From Ricordea florida (taxonomy: Eukaryota > Cnidaria > Anthozoa > Corallimorpharia > Ricordeidae), in contig OX453281.1 in NCBI GenBank assembly GCA_949710005.1, positions 19,647,561-19,711,560 of the forward strand: 64,000 nucleotides of DNA, in the 5' to 3' direction. Shown piece by piece: positions 12,801 to 20,200 of this stretch. Both the position numbers and the translations under genes were made by a program. How positions within the stretch are numbered: the stretch's first letter is position 1; each line of letters begins with the position of its first letter. The notes below the pieces were generated by a model. The model worked only from the letters and a program-made list of their open reading frames with translations, did no database searches and was not told the DNA's origin.

Positions 12801-14745
12801 ATGACTTCCATCCAAGTAGATATTATACGATTAACGGTTCTTCTGGAGATTCCGAATCGGTAGGCCAGATCCTGTAAGAACACATTAAGTCTCAGTCTTA
12901 TCAGGACCAAAATAAACTCCTGGAACTGCGTCAGGCTCTTGGAGCTTTTATCAACATGTGGTGCAACATGGTTTAAAGTTGTTTTTAAAACTGAAAAGCA
13001 TGGCAGTCCAGTATAAAAACGGACTTTATCATCGTCGCCAGAAAAATAGCTTTCGCAGAACGGTTGGTAGGAGCTGGTTTTCTCAAACATGTAATCAAAC
13101 TCCTCCGTCTGACAACCTTGGTCTACACGCTGAAAGGAGTCATCCGAAAAACTACAAGACGGGAGACTGTCCTTAACAAGCGGTTGTTTTTCGTCAGTTT
13201 CTTCTTCCACAACGTTAAAATCTAAGGAACAGATGGTTTCTCCTGGTTCATGAAGTTTTTTTACCTTGCTCGCGGTCTCCAAAGCTTGCATTTCAAGGCC
13301 TCTCTTCCTTCGCTCTCTCACCCTATCTGCCCGAGCACTCATAGCCTCATGATCCACTTGGCGTCGTTTTGAATGTCCCAAATTTAACGTGGGTACCCAA
13401 TCCACATTGTGTTTGTCCCATAAAGGCGAAGGACGACCAGACACAAAATGCTTACTGCATACACGGTCGTTGCACAAAATCTTCTCAGTCAACTTCTCCC
13501 GACTAATGGCAGAGATCCACATCATTCGTCGCTCATGCGAAAGCTCTTCCTCCTGTTCCCCTCTATCTTTAACAACAGCAGGCACTCGAAAGAAAGAAAC
13601 ATTCTTATCTCGACCACTTCGCACCGAGCATCCGAGCACCATACATAAAACCATTGTGAAACCTTGCAAATTTCGTGTCCAAGAAAGGATCGCACGTAGA
13701 TTTGTTTACCTGACCTGTACACCAAAATGGCGGCGTAGCAACCGTTGCTACATTACTGATCACGTGAGCGCTCACCGAGAATTTTGGAAGGAAATTACCG
13801 AAATTACGTCATCGATAAACTCACGTGTGAGATTATGGAAAATAAACCACTCGGGTCCCGGATGTAGTTTTTATGAATTTTACGAGTGGTATATTTTCCA
13901 GTAAAACACTCGTGTCTATATCATAAATCAAAGGAAACATGAGTGATTGAGTGAGTGAAGGAGCCAGTCAGCGCATGTCTAGTATTTAGCCAATCACAAT
14001 GCACAATACAATTCGCGCACCGCAAGGAATTATAATTGTGTTTAAACTCAGAAGAGAATAATTTATGTAAAAGTAATGAAATCGAGGAAAGGCGATAGGT
14101 ATGGCAAAAAGGTCCGAATAAACTTAATAAATGCTGTAGCCGCATGCATGCAATGCTTGCCTATTTTTGGCTTTGTCACGGGCAAACTCAGAAAAATGAA
14201 AACACGAGTTCTCCCAACTGGAGTCCAAGCTACGACGCGATTACTAGTTCAGACGCTCTACCACTCGGGTATAGGATGCTCGTGGGAGCAAGATCATTAA
14301 ACGAGGTTTATGGGGAACACATCCTGCTGACTGCTAGGATTTGAATGTCAAAGTTAAAGGGTTTGAAATAATGAAAATGGTCTATTTTGAGCCTGAAGAA
14401 TGTGTGAAAGGTGTATTTCTGGCACTATCAAAGGCAAATGCGGGTAAAGAAAGCTTGAGTTCTTCCCAATAGTGGTCGAACTTGCGACCTTCCGGTTACT
14501 GGTTCAGTCGCTCTACCACTGAGTTACAGGAGACTCGTGGAAGCAAGGCCATTAAACTAGATTCATGGGACAAAACATCCTGCATACTGCAAAGAATTCG
14601 CACCTACGACCAAATGACTGTTACAAGACTGTCGTTACAGTAATAGCTCTTGCCGATCACGATGCATGAACATAATCACAATCTTCGATTTTCAGGTGAT
14701 TTTGACATCAAGGAGGTCCTTGATTCCGTGTACTTTTTCAGTTGA
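806..14745 (+). CDS. POLRMT: Mitochondrial DNA-directed RNA polymerase, C-terminal 277 residues (3' part of gene)
   Basis: Exons 806-1081, 3546-3887, 5340-5428, 7849-7925 and 14696-14745 have AG/GT borders and join in frame (278 codons including TGA at 14743-14745). This is the single-subunit T7-type polymerase that transcribes mitochondrial DNA. Exon 806-1081 carries the motif B/O-helix ([14 protein letters not shown]). Exon 3546-3887 carries [15 protein letters not shown] and motif C with the catalytic Asp (SVHDSFWTH). The third exon reads [17 protein letters not shown], as in the family's C-terminal part. The protein ends in YFFS, matching the family's conserved aromatic-Ser end. The N-terminal domains and promoter lie left of the window. 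The last intron (7926-14695) is swollen by a two-gene transposon. The first four exons are very secure. The last two rest on reading phase plus the C-terminal motif. Confidence 0.93.
1191..1363. repeat. Foldback element, 77-bp inverted arms (copy 1)
   Basis: Arms 1191-1267 and 1287-1363 are reverse complements with one mismatch that I could find, around a 19-base loop. Copies with the same arms occur at 34568-34836 (longer loop), and a shorter relative lies at 35740-35806. The flank 1141-1190 recurs in inverted order next to the copy at 34840-34893, so the unit is larger than the hairpin. It lies in a POLRMT intron. Confidence 0.85.
1699..1816. repeat. Dispersed repeat, direct copy of 2375-2487
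   Basis: The segment starts CTGGCCCATTTAATTACCC and ends in TGCCTGTATTTCTTCC. It is repeated in the same orientation at 2375-2487 within the same POLRMT intron. Scattered substitutions separate the copies. Confidence 0.75.
1865..2185. mobile_element. Composite palindromic MITE (copy 1)
   Basis: A hairpin (arms 1865-1910 and 1926-1971) is joined directly to a segment with terminal inverted repeats TATAAATCTACTAG at 1974-1995 and 2164-2185. A second hairpin around 2085-2125 lies inside. The same two-part design occurs at 17388-17686. The 5' flank 1820-1860 matches the inner start of the MITE family seen at 19123, 44614 and 48407. Confidence 0.7.
2220..2345. repeat. Dispersed repeat, inverted copy of 51355-51590
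   Basis: The segment contains GATCCATTTGCCCATGGGTTGCAT and GCAACCATCGAGCTATGGACGC. The reverse complement of this order is found at about 51355-51590 in an ASS1 intron, where a further inverted repeat of the TATGGACGCA end is present. Confidence 0.65.
2375..2487. repeat. Dispersed repeat, second copy of 1699-1816
   Basis: Direct repeat of the unit at 1699-1816. It runs immediately into the T-rich tract at 2505. Confidence 0.75.
2505..2692 (+). repeat. T-rich (TTTG/TTTTTTG) low-complexity tract
   Basis: About 190 bases of T runs broken by single G, rarely C. It produces spurious open frames on both strands (Phe/Cys-rich on +, Lys/Thr-rich on -). Confidence 0.9.
3411..3507 (+). repeat. (TTG/TTA)n microsatellite
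   Basis: An imperfect trinucleotide run of TTG with TTA and GCT variants, ending about 40 bases before POLRMT exon 3546-3887. Confidence 0.85.
3943..4190 (+). mobile_element. tRNA-derived SINE, family B (copy 1)
   Basis: The tRNA-like head (GGTAGTATAGTGGTTAGCAT with a degenerate B box) is followed by a body containing CCACCCAGGTGGATAAATGGG, a GCTGGGG-type segment and AACCGGGAT. Inverted copies of the body are at 20565-20715 and 45185-45450. The tRNA part does not fold to intact stems, so I call a SINE and not a tRNA gene. Confidence 0.7.
4500..4785 (-). mobile_element. tRNA-derived SINE, family D (copy 1)
   Basis: On the minus strand the head reads GCGTGGCCGAGTGGTTAGGGC, an A-box, then a B-box (GGTTCGATTCTCG). 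The body has ACCTGGATATGTAATACGG and GAGTTTCATATCC and ends in a TATG/TAAG-type tail. The plus-strand copy is at 45700-45937, followed by a long microsatellite. Confidence 0.8.
5474..5747. mobile_element. MITE with ~26-bp terminal inverted repeats
   Basis: The left end TTTATTACATCCATTTTAAA and the right end are reverse complements over about 26 bp with two differences. The 274-bp body is non-coding. It lies just after POLRMT exon 5340-5428. Confidence 0.8.
5771..5870. repeat. Palindromic element with ~39-bp arms
   Basis: Arms 5771-5810 and 5832-5870 (GCAATTTTGGTCTGAA... and its imperfect complement) surround a GC-rich loop of alternating GCGC. Together with the neighbouring MITE it forms a dense repeat cluster. 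Confidence 0.7.
5999..6545 (+). repeat. Repeat A, uninterrupted copy
   Basis: About 545 bp starting ATCAAAGGCTCC, with TACCTCATGG near the start and CCATGAGGTA at the end. A second copy (55348-57432) is colinear but interrupted at the position equivalent to 6508-6518 by a 1.5-kb insertion. This copy therefore gives the empty-site sequence. It also lacks a 25-bp hairpin present in the other copy. Confidence 0.85.
6650..6975. repeat. Dispersed inverted-repeat element (copy 1)
   Basis: It starts near TTTGAAACGTGTAACGCGCG and contains CTTTTCCAGATTCAATA and a run ending TTTCAAGTCTAATGG. The same order is found at 16349-16606, whose ends are inverted copies of each other (TTGAAACGTGTAA against its complement). 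Confidence 0.55.
7586..7742 (+). repeat. Polypyrimidine (TTTC)n tract
   Basis: Roughly 155 bases of almost pure T and C, ~105 bases upstream of POLRMT exon 7849-7925. Overlapping Phe-rich and Lys/Glu-rich frames here are artefacts. Confidence 0.9.
8131..8273. repeat. Left-end hairpin of the ISL2EU-like element
   Basis: Arms 8131-8190 and 8211-8273 are imperfect reverse complements (ATTACACGG, GAAGATATGAATTTTATTTT and GGTGGCAAAACAATA, with their complements). The loop holds GAACGAGCGCAGCGAGTGAG. It is either part of the transposon terminus or a separate palindromic MITE beside it. Confidence 0.7.
8345..8370 (+). promoter_or_regulatory. 26-bp motif shared upstream of both transposon genes (left copy)
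   Basis: It matches the complement of 13706-13731 at 23 of 26 positions. It contains a CCAT(G/T)TTGG core preceded by a GC-rich stretch, resembling a YY1-type (GCCGCCAT) promoter element, and GGTCACGTAA. It ends 41 bp before the probable ATG at 8412. A CRE-like GTGACGTCAC lies just upstream at about 8312-8321. Confidence 0.6.
8412..11300 (+). CDS. Transposon accessory protein: SWIM - YqaJ nuclease - two PHD fingers - Ulp1-like protease (962 aa)
   Basis: Single-exon frame, intact. An in-frame ATG at 8328 would give 990 aa. I prefer 8412 (M29) because 8345-8370 looks like promoter. Residues are numbered on the 990-aa form. SWIM-type zinc motif at 176-189 (C176, C179, C187, H189). YqaJ-like PD-(D/E)xK nuclease about 365-570 with E419, D458, E472-V-K474 and the Gln motif [13 protein letters not shown] finger 1 at 598-641 (C598, C600, C611, C616, H622, C625, C638, C641). 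PHD finger 2 at 670-719 with the same C4HC3 pattern. A Pro/Thr/Gln-rich linker at 736-790. C48-type protease about 820-975 with triad H885, D903, C943 and Q937. It probably works with the neighbouring transposase, processing DNA ends or chromatin/SUMO targets. That role is inference. Confidence 0.85.
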   Translation: MDSETSSSLEDLSVVEKDYQVLSEYYRSLEPHVKRRYLLKTSAVGVDPATLLDEQCDADCIPPVESMDLVSYLVLTTSYYTKEQFKAYKSLQAYNQMVSGFVTNVRGRIVKDNYVVLASVRHSQRMNDALVSVWLITSIDGTILSSHCLGCKAGLSESCSHIASVLFYLEAYTRINDKLSCTQVKCAWLLPSFVKEVPYAKIADINLTSARKMKADLDKSIDSLSLGDHGASEMPSFQARDSQGGTPTPTRSEMDLFYSELSKCETKAVALSLIKPHAEAFVKKSRNVPTVSDFFDRKYLAFSYPDLLTACSKVKIQLSESDMLQIEQDTRSQAKGSGFFKHRAGRIGASLSGAVCHTNPALPSQSLIKSICYPHLFKVTTKAVLHGCQHEKDAILHYETEMKKNHRDFQVKDCGTFINRDYQFLHATPDFLCSCSCCGEGCGEVKCPICIEGSDFESYLSMKATCLEKVNGVYRLKRKHNYYYQVQQQLFSANKDLGYCDFVVCAVCNEKDTAIVQERIYKDHKHWDDCLPKLITFWKTCILPEVLGRWYTRRITSPEGPSTSNLNSICFCRMDKQDTTATCANPACLYVTFHHSCLAISTSIPPTWYCPLCRKLPQFQKKKGKPKNVSAPAEALSLSHICVCKAKAESNAKLLECHNVSCSNGKFFHLGCLNYKRLPNNSKSTWQCPACRGSTAQFSSHWVPNLGLPPTPPTQGSPGAIPRPPTQASLVEPCIPTPTQGSLGVPSSLLIQKAVPVIPLAQGALPTVHHAPTNTRIYRTPHPHFKDLLGELDSNDYNVILSINGWLHCSIIQQAHVLLQEVNPMIEGFQRPTLGPIRNFTIMTGEFIQILHTGNQHWVCVSSVGCLPGMVNLYDSLFHDIIETEVEEQVKSMMAGAYKGLQNVPVQQQNNGSDCGVFAIAFATCLVYGIKPEDVDFDIRKMRPHLLSCFKNKKMSLFPTII
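11301..11746. other. 3' flank of the YqaJ gene, no feature recognised
   Basis: AT-rich non-coding sequence between the YqaJ stop codon and the SINE-like array. I saw no canonical AATAAA close to the stop; an ATTAAA variant occurs near 11728. Confidence 0.4.
11747..12070 (+). mobile_element. tRNA-derived SINE array, family A (252-bp unit)
   Basis: A tail segment (TTCAGGCTT ... GCTTAAGTTGTGTACATAAC ... GATGATCAATTAATG) occurs at 11747-11811 and again at 11999-12068, 252 bp apart. Between them lies a tRNA-like head, about 11917-11988, with A box TAGATCAGTTGGTAGAGCA, an anticodon-loop-like CCGGTAT and B box GGGTTTGAATCCCG. The head would read as tRNA-Thr(GGT), but the anticodon stem has a mismatch and it is joined to the SINE tail. 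It lies between the two convergent transposon genes. Confidence 0.75.
12146..13654 (-). CDS. THAP-domain DDE transposase (502 aa)
   Basis: Single-exon frame, intact. The start at 13654 ([11 protein letters not shown]) gives the canonical beginning of a THAP finger; the frame upstream of it opens only on TTG. Residues are numbered from that upstream end. THAP C2CH at C9, C14, C71, H74 with W51. A basic coiled region about 100-125. HTH_Tnp_4-like helix-turn-helix about 246-296 ([19 protein letters not shown]). DDE_Tnp_4 catalytic core with D327 (ILDCFE), D402 (MADRGF) and E449 ([10 protein letters not shown]). The THAP finger should bind the element's ends and the DDE core cut and join DNA. It is antisense to POLRMT and converges on the YqaJ gene. 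No frameshift or stop is seen, so it may still be active. Confidence 0.9.
   Translation of the reverse strand: MVLCMVLGCSVRSGRDKNVSFFRVPAVVKDRGEQEEELSHERRMMWISAISREKLTEKILCNDRVCSKHFVSGRPSPLWDKHNVDWVPTLNLGHSKRRQVDHEAMSARADRVRERRKRGLEMQALETASKVKKLHEPGETICSLDFNVVEEETDEKQPLVKDSLPSCSFSDDSFQRVDQGCQTEEFDYMFEKTSSYQPFCESYFSGDDDKVRFYTGLPCFSVLKTTLNHVAPHVDKSSKSLTQFQEFILVLIRLRLNVFLQDLAYRFGISRRTVNRIISTWMEVMDARLSPLISWPDRESLWATMPQCFQYSFGKRTTVILDCFEIFIDRPSNLLARAQTFSNYKHHNTIKVLIGITPQGTISFVSEAWGGRTSDKYLTENCGILEKLLPGDMVMADRGFTIHDSVMYKQASLVIPAFTKGKSQLDPIDVERTRGIANVRIHVERVIGLLRRKYTILQGTLPIDLLKCNPSGTVDSRVPMIDRIIRVCSALINLCPPIIPFD
13706..13731 (-). promoter_or_regulatory. 26-bp motif shared upstream of both transposon genes (right copy)
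   Basis: Reverse complement of 8345-8370 at 23 of 26 positions. It ends 51 bp upstream of the transposase ATG at 13654. On the minus strand it is preceded by GCCGCCATTTTGG, a good match to a YY1 site. A TGACGTAATTT sequence lies further upstream near 13810. Confidence 0.6.
13820..13914. repeat. Right-end hairpin of the ISL2EU-like element
   Basis: Arms 13820-13853 (CACGTGTGAGATTATGGAAA...ACCACTCG) and 13883-13914 (CGAGTGGTATATTTTCCAG...CACTCGTG) are imperfect reverse complements. They lie just inside the outer TCTATAT at 13915-13921. Confidence 0.7.
14180..14600 (-). mobile_element. Two tandem tRNA-derived SINE fragments, family C
   Basis: On the minus strand both 14200-14300 and 14455-14545 contain a tRNA-like A box (AGCTCAGTGGTAGAGCG type) and a B-box-like GGTCGCAAGTTCGACC or degenerate form. 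Shared flanks are CTCCCAA/TTCCCAA upstream on + and CACATCCTGCT/CATCCTGCATACTGC downstream. Neither folds into an intact tRNA. Confidence 0.6.
14696..14745 (+). CDS. POLRMT: POLRMT terminal exon (50 bases)
   Basis: The acceptor TTTTCAG at 14689-14695 is followed by [16 protein letters not shown] and a TGA. It accepts the phase-1 end of exon 7849-7925 (which ends in LPEPG). The polymerase family ends in Phe-Phe-Ser, and these residues sit near the active site in known structures. The exon is too short for ORF finders and lies 6.8 kb beyond the previous exon, so it is easily missed. Confidence 0.85.
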
Positions 14746-14912
14746 TCAGAAACACTGCATTCTTCTCCAGGCAGTAGCGTCGAAAAGTAATGGGAACGCT
14801 ATCAACTTCTGACTTCATGTCACTGCGAACAACGATGCTGGAATTTTAAGTTGAAACTCATGAAATGTGAACGTTGTTTGCTGACTGAGGCCGCACTACG
14901 ATCGGGAACCAG

Positions 14913-14918
14913 AATAAA
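14913..14918 (+). promoter_or_regulatory. Candidate POLRMT polyadenylation signal
   Basis: AATAAA lies 168 bases after the POLRMT stop codon. It is the first canonical hexamer I see downstream. Position and motif are the only evidence. Confidence 0.45.
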
Positions 14919-15785
14919 ACGCATTCGAGGAACGTGGTCCTATTCAAGGTGCTTCATCCCGTAAGACCCAAGATAAACAGAAAAGCACTCTTCTCCGTTT
15001 ACTGCCTTCTCTTAGCGAAGACAGCGCAAGAGTGATCAGCCGGCTGTATTCACCGTTCCTATTCCCAATGCCACCAAATGGCTGTGCTTTTCACAAGTTT
15101 TCGATAGAGTGGTAACACGGCATGGTTTTATCCACGTGTTGCGGTTTATACAGTGCATGGTTAAGGTAACAAGAAGTACCAGTAGTCCACATTGCCAGGC
15201 TTTAGATGGGATGCTTGACCGTAATTTGGACTGGAATCACCAGCAGGAAACAAGATAAGAAATCCTAATAACCTTATTGTTTGCTGTGCTTGTGTATTAG
15301 TGGCTGATTTCATGGGTTAAAGAAATGCCGAGGTGAAATTCACTTAAACCCACTTATGTGTGGCTTACACGAAATGTGTATGACACGATCGGATTCATTT
15401 ATTTGTCCACCAGAGTCGAGCGTCTGTCACGTGGTCTAGTAAGTGACACTGAACCAAACAATAGCGGGCTCATGGTGAAAATGGGTTTTGAGTGAGAGAC
15501 GCGGGATTAGACACTTGCAAATTTACAACTTTTGCCACCTTCGATCACGTCATAAAAATCTTAAATTGAATCCAAGGACTTCGGAAAGGGTTAGACGCAG
15601 TTTCCACATGTCCATCGCCGAGTGGTACTGAAGAACCAAATTTAATAGACCCAAACCTATCCATAATAAGATCTGTTGTGAATGTGAATGTACGAAAATT
15701 TCATCTATGTGAACTGCGGAAGAAACGTTCAACAAGTGAAAGATCATCGCAGTTATTAACGCAAGTTAAGCAGTTGGAAAAATAA

Positions 15786-15870
15786 GACCTGAAAACATTT
15801 TGCGGCTTGAACGCAATTCCAACCCATGACCTTGCAGTACTGGTGCAATGTTTGTTCTCAATCAGTAGAA
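15786..15870 (-). mobile_element. Degenerate family A SINE fragment
   Basis: Antisense tail and B-box-like sequence (CCTGAAAACATTTTGCGGCTTGAACGCAATTCCAACCCATGACCTTGCAGTACTGG in outline) resembles the complement of the family A unit at 11747-12070. It is degenerate. Confidence 0.45.
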
Positions 15871-16104
15871 CGGTCAATATCCAAAGGAGTCGTCACACAG
15901 AGCAATTGATTTTACCGTTTAATTTCACGCTAGAATGAACCACCAGGTCTCACAAAATCGTTTTTAACATGTCAAGATGCGCCCACGATATAACACAGCG
16001 GTAAATTAGACAAAATCACCGAGGCAACTAGTTAATCATTAAATGGCCAAATTATTACAATTTTTCGATTCTTAACAATGCTCTAACCATAGTTAGTAGA
16101 GGGG

Positions 16105-16200
16105 ACTGACTATGCTCTAACCAACTGAGCCATCAAGCCAACTGGGAGCTGGTGTTATCTTTGCAACTGCTTAAGTTTTATAAATAACTGCGATGCTCTT
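16105..16200. mobile_element. Family A SINE fragment with mixed orientation
   Basis: The head AACCAACTGAGCCATCAAGCC is antisense, but the following AACTGCTTAAGTTTTATAAA and AACTGCGATG are in the sense orientation of the family tail. This is the order expected across a head/tail junction with an inversion. Confidence 0.5.
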
Positions 16201-16348
16201 TCACTTATAAAAACTTGTTATGTTATTACTAATCGCTTCTATCACGCCTTAAAAAAACTTGAATTGAATCGTAGAACTGTTGCAGTTTATACAATTCCGT
16301 GGGGTATTGATCTATTGTAACAACGTTTTAGAACTCAAACCAGAAACC

Positions 16349-16606
16349 CGAAAGACTTGAAACGTGTAACTGTCTGTGAATGTCTTTAACCACAGCTTTT
16401 CCACATTCAATCTACCAACTACCATATTTGGAAAATCGACAACACCAAACAAACCAATCAAGTTGATTTCAGTAATATGACGTATTTACCGTAAAATGCC
16501 CGTGTCTCCTCAAAACTTAGCAGTTTCCAAATACGGTACTTATGAATTACGGTAATACTGACTTTGGACAAGGTGTGAACGCGCGTTACTCGTGTCAAGT
16601 CTTATG
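16349..16606. mobile_element. Inverted-repeat element (copy 2)
   Basis: The ends AAGACTTGAAACGTGTAAC and GTTACTCGTGTCAAGTCTTA are imperfect reverse complements. The interior shares CTTTTCCACATTCAATC with the copy at 6650-6975. Confidence 0.6.
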
Positions 16607-16794
16607 GCAGAACCAAGCCTGTTACAATTATTATCAAAAGCCTACTGGTATCAACCACGCCCTATTTTTATTTTCCAAGAACAGCCTGCGAAAGTTTTAC
16701 TCTTAAAGTAGAAGCACGACTCTTTTAAAACCAAGCGAACATATTTAAATTCACGCGAACAAGTCTTCTTTTCATACGTTCCTAAAAAAATGGG

Positions 16795-16975
16795 GTATTT
16801 CGGACGGGCAGTCGGAGGCGAAATCCATTACGCATTATTGGATGCCCGTGGAGTAAATCTGGACCGGGAAAGCCCCCATCCGGACTGTCCGGATCGGCCC
16901 GGATTTTTCCGCGCGCGACCGGAATGAGGGCGAAGCCCGGATTGGCCGAGGCAAAAGAACCCTCCACCACCCCCT
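16795..16975. other. GC-rich patch of unknown nature
   Basis: It is markedly GC-richer than its surroundings, with repeated CCGGA/TCCGG motifs. An open frame on - (62 aa) has no recognisable domain. It could be a foreign or CpG-rich repeat fragment. Confidence 0.35.
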
Positions 16976-17278
16976 AACAGGTTACTTACGGAATTTTGTT
17001 CCCTGACTCAATTTAACAAGGAAAATTCACTGTACACTGAATGTGAATGAAACTGAATGTGGAGAAACAAAGAAATAATTACAGATTGTTTGAAGACAAT
17101 GCTAGTTCAAGAAAATTAGAGCTCCTAAAGAGCTGACGAATAAAGTTTGGGGTCATCATTGCGTTCAAACATTTACTTTTGCTAACAATTTCTTCCATAT
17201 TCTTTAGACTTTCCACTGCAATTGCACTGTGATGCTTGTCATTTCTTCATGTGTATCTTTGTCTTCACTTTGGTCCAC

Positions 17279-20200
17279 TTATTTGACCTTTTCTCCTTTA
17301 CTGCTTGCCTCTTTGTTGCCTTCTTTGCCTTTTTCGTCTCCAGCTTGTTTGCTGTGAAAAGCAAGGGAAAAACAAACTTAACAATTAACAATTATTCGCC
17401 GAAGGCGAAGTGATTCTCGGTGAATATTCACCGAGACGAAGTCGAGGTGAATATTCATCGATAATCACTGAGCCTGAGGCGAATAATTGTTTTAGTATAA
17501 ATACATAGGTGATTATTTCAAAAAAAGAAAAAAGCATTGTACAACACGAAAAAATTATATTTCATCAAAAGCGCGCGAACGACTGGCAGCCATTTTGTTC
17601 GTCGAGGTGATTATCGGCTGATAATCCGAGATAGCGAACCAATCAGAGCGCGCGATTTTGTATAATCACCTGAGTATTTATACTAACAATGGATAATTAT
17701 AATGGGATCCTGTCATACTCCCGAATACATTGGCTATGTTTTTCTTTCGGTGTCCAAAGGAAACTGTCTCAGAGAAACATTTTTCAGCTCTGTGATTGGC
17801 TGAGGTTTCGAATTTTAAAAACTGGACAAAAAAAGAAGCAAAGGACTAGTACAGTGCCCCTTTGGCCTCTCTAATGATTATTGTTCCTGCACAACTAATA
17901 ATGCGTATTACAGTATCACTCAGAGATATTGAACCATCCACTTTGAAGTGCAAGTGAAATGTGTGTGAATTTTCCTGTGCATAAAATGATGTGCACCTCA
18001 TGTGCAATTGACTTTTTTCAATATTCACTGACCATCAGTAATCTGTTTACCTTTCATCTTGTCCTTTTCCTTGGGGGCATGGTTCAGTATTACACTCTTT
18101 AGATTCAGCATTTGGTCCCAGGTTGCTACAGTCCTTTCCGCCATGGGCTGGTTCAGGGTTTGTGCATGTACGGCTACGAGTTTGAGTACCACCCCCACAG
18201 GTTACAGAACACTGGTCAAATTCGCCCCAATCTGAATACCCTCCATCAACTAAAACATAAGATATTGCATAACTGGTTGTTTCAGTGCCACCACTACAAA
18301 TTACAAAACAGGAGACATAGACACTCCAAGCCCAATATCATTCATGACTCAGAATACAGAAAGGTACTGTTCAGTTTGTTGCTAAACTTCCATCACTCCG
18401 GACGATCTTGGTCAGTTTGGGATTCTGTATTAATCCTACCATCTAACTCAAAACTAGCTGAGGTTGCCTCCAACTGACATAACATTACAACATAAGGCTA
18501 AAGTTTATTTTGACGCTTTTGTTTGCTATACAAGTCAAGATTGGGCAATATGTTTCAATATACTATTCTTTCATCAGTAACAGTATTACACACAACTGTG
18601 ATCAAATGTGCTACCTGTGACTTTAATGGATATTTGTAGGTTTAAATGAATTTCAGATCAAAATGGTTCCAAACTGGTTTTATTGTTTTTATTGTTTCAG
18701 ATTAATTTCCATAATCCTCCAATAATCTGAAACAAAGGAGAAAACAAATCAAACTAGTTTGGAACCATTTTAACCTACAGCAGATACTCATACCAATATT
18801 ATAATGCCTATAACTATAATTTGGACAAAAGGAAGACAGCAATTATACTCAGAATTGACTTAAAGTTAGTACCAGCTTGCAACACAACCAGTGGACTAAG
18901 GTGGCAGTATTTACTTCATATTTAAAAACTCTACAGGGTGCAATATGCTTGCATATCCAAGGAATGCAGTTTTCCAAAGCTGTGTGGTTTTGGGAGCAGG
19001 GTACTAATGTACTTACCAACGCATCAACAACAATGTGGAGTGCATGTATTTCCACTCAATTCATTGACCACAATTTTGAGAGTTCCCATTTCAATGCATT
19101 ATTATTATTTTCTAATTATCATTAGTAAAAATCTACTTGTAGACTAATGCAAATGCCGCAAACTGATTGGCTGAGCTACTGCAGACTATCAGCCTTTACA
19201 CAGCACTTGGTTGAAGATTGTTTTCAAAATGGTGACATATGGGCACTTTTAGCAAAGCTTAACAGGAAGATTCAGTATTTTGGTGCTTTTTTTCACTGAC
19301 ACATAATTTGTTTATTATGATTTTTACTGAAACAATTACATTATTCGCTCTTGATTTCTGAGGTGATAGTTGATTAATTCAGCTTTAGGCCTAAAAAACT
19401 ATCATCCCATAGAAATCTTGAGCTCATAGTTCATTTGTTATCGTTATCATAGTCATTATAATTTATTAGACATTATATAATTAAGTATTATTATCATTAT
19501 CATTATTATTATTATTATTTGATTATCATACATACTTGAGCAAGGCTCCTCATTACAAGGCCTAGTTTCGACTTCTTCTCCCAGGTCCTTCTCTTTGCAT
19601 GTTTTACCACCGTTCTGTGGTGCAGGATTGTCACATTTTCGTTCACGCTGCTGCACGCCTCCTCCGCAACTCACAGAACATTCTCCAAATTCTGCCCAAG
19701 GTCCAAAGCCTCCATCAACTAACAAACCAAAAAATAGCACGTACAGTAACTACAGCTGTATGGTAGTCCTTTCATCCTCTTAAATTTACTGTTACTTATT
19801 AAATATTTTGAAGGAACTGAATTTCATGATTTGTTCAAAAAATACATGTACATTATCAGGGAATTAAATTTCACAAAAAGTGTCAAATAGTGATATGCAT
19901 TTAACAACTGTTGGTCTCAGAATTGGCATGAATGATTTTAAGTTTCTATAGCGAAAGTTGCCATTACACTGAACAAACAATATAACGTGAAAAAACTGTA
20001 TTCTAAACAGTATTACAAGTCCCTTTGCAACAAAGTAGAACCACAGTAGACAAGTGTAGAATATCAGGAGCCAATAAACTGCACTGTCAAGCTGCAGTTA
20101 CAGCTGGAGGTTTATAGCAGGTTTATAAATTTTGGTTAATTTTGTGAGAACTTTTTCTCTGCAAGCACATTATAATGCTTTGACATTATACATAGAGCCA

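Larger units (their letters stand above)
8122..13922. mobile_element. ISL2EU/IS4EU-type DNA transposon with two convergent genes
   Basis: About 5.8 kb inside the last POLRMT intron. It contains a YqaJ-nuclease gene on + (8412-11300) and a THAP-DDE transposase gene on - (12146-13654), pointing at each other. The pairing of a THAP/DDE_Tnp_4 transposase with a YqaJ-domain protein is, as I recall, the hallmark of the ISL2EU (formerly IS4EU) superfamily. Each end carries a large hairpin (8131-8273 and 13820-13914) and an outer ATATAGA sequence. Exact termini and the short target duplication are uncertain. The left hairpin is itself flanked by TATATA, so the inner boundary could be near 8282. A SINE-like array (11747-12070) sits between the genes. 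Confidence 0.8.
14746..17278. other. POLRMT to TSR-gene intergenic interval
   Basis: The two genes converge here. I see a candidate POLRMT poly(A) signal (14913), antisense family A SINE scraps (15786-15870), a mixed-orientation SINE scrap (16105-16200), an inverted-repeat element (16349-16606) and a GC-rich patch (16795-16975). No coding segment is recognised. Confidence 0.5.
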
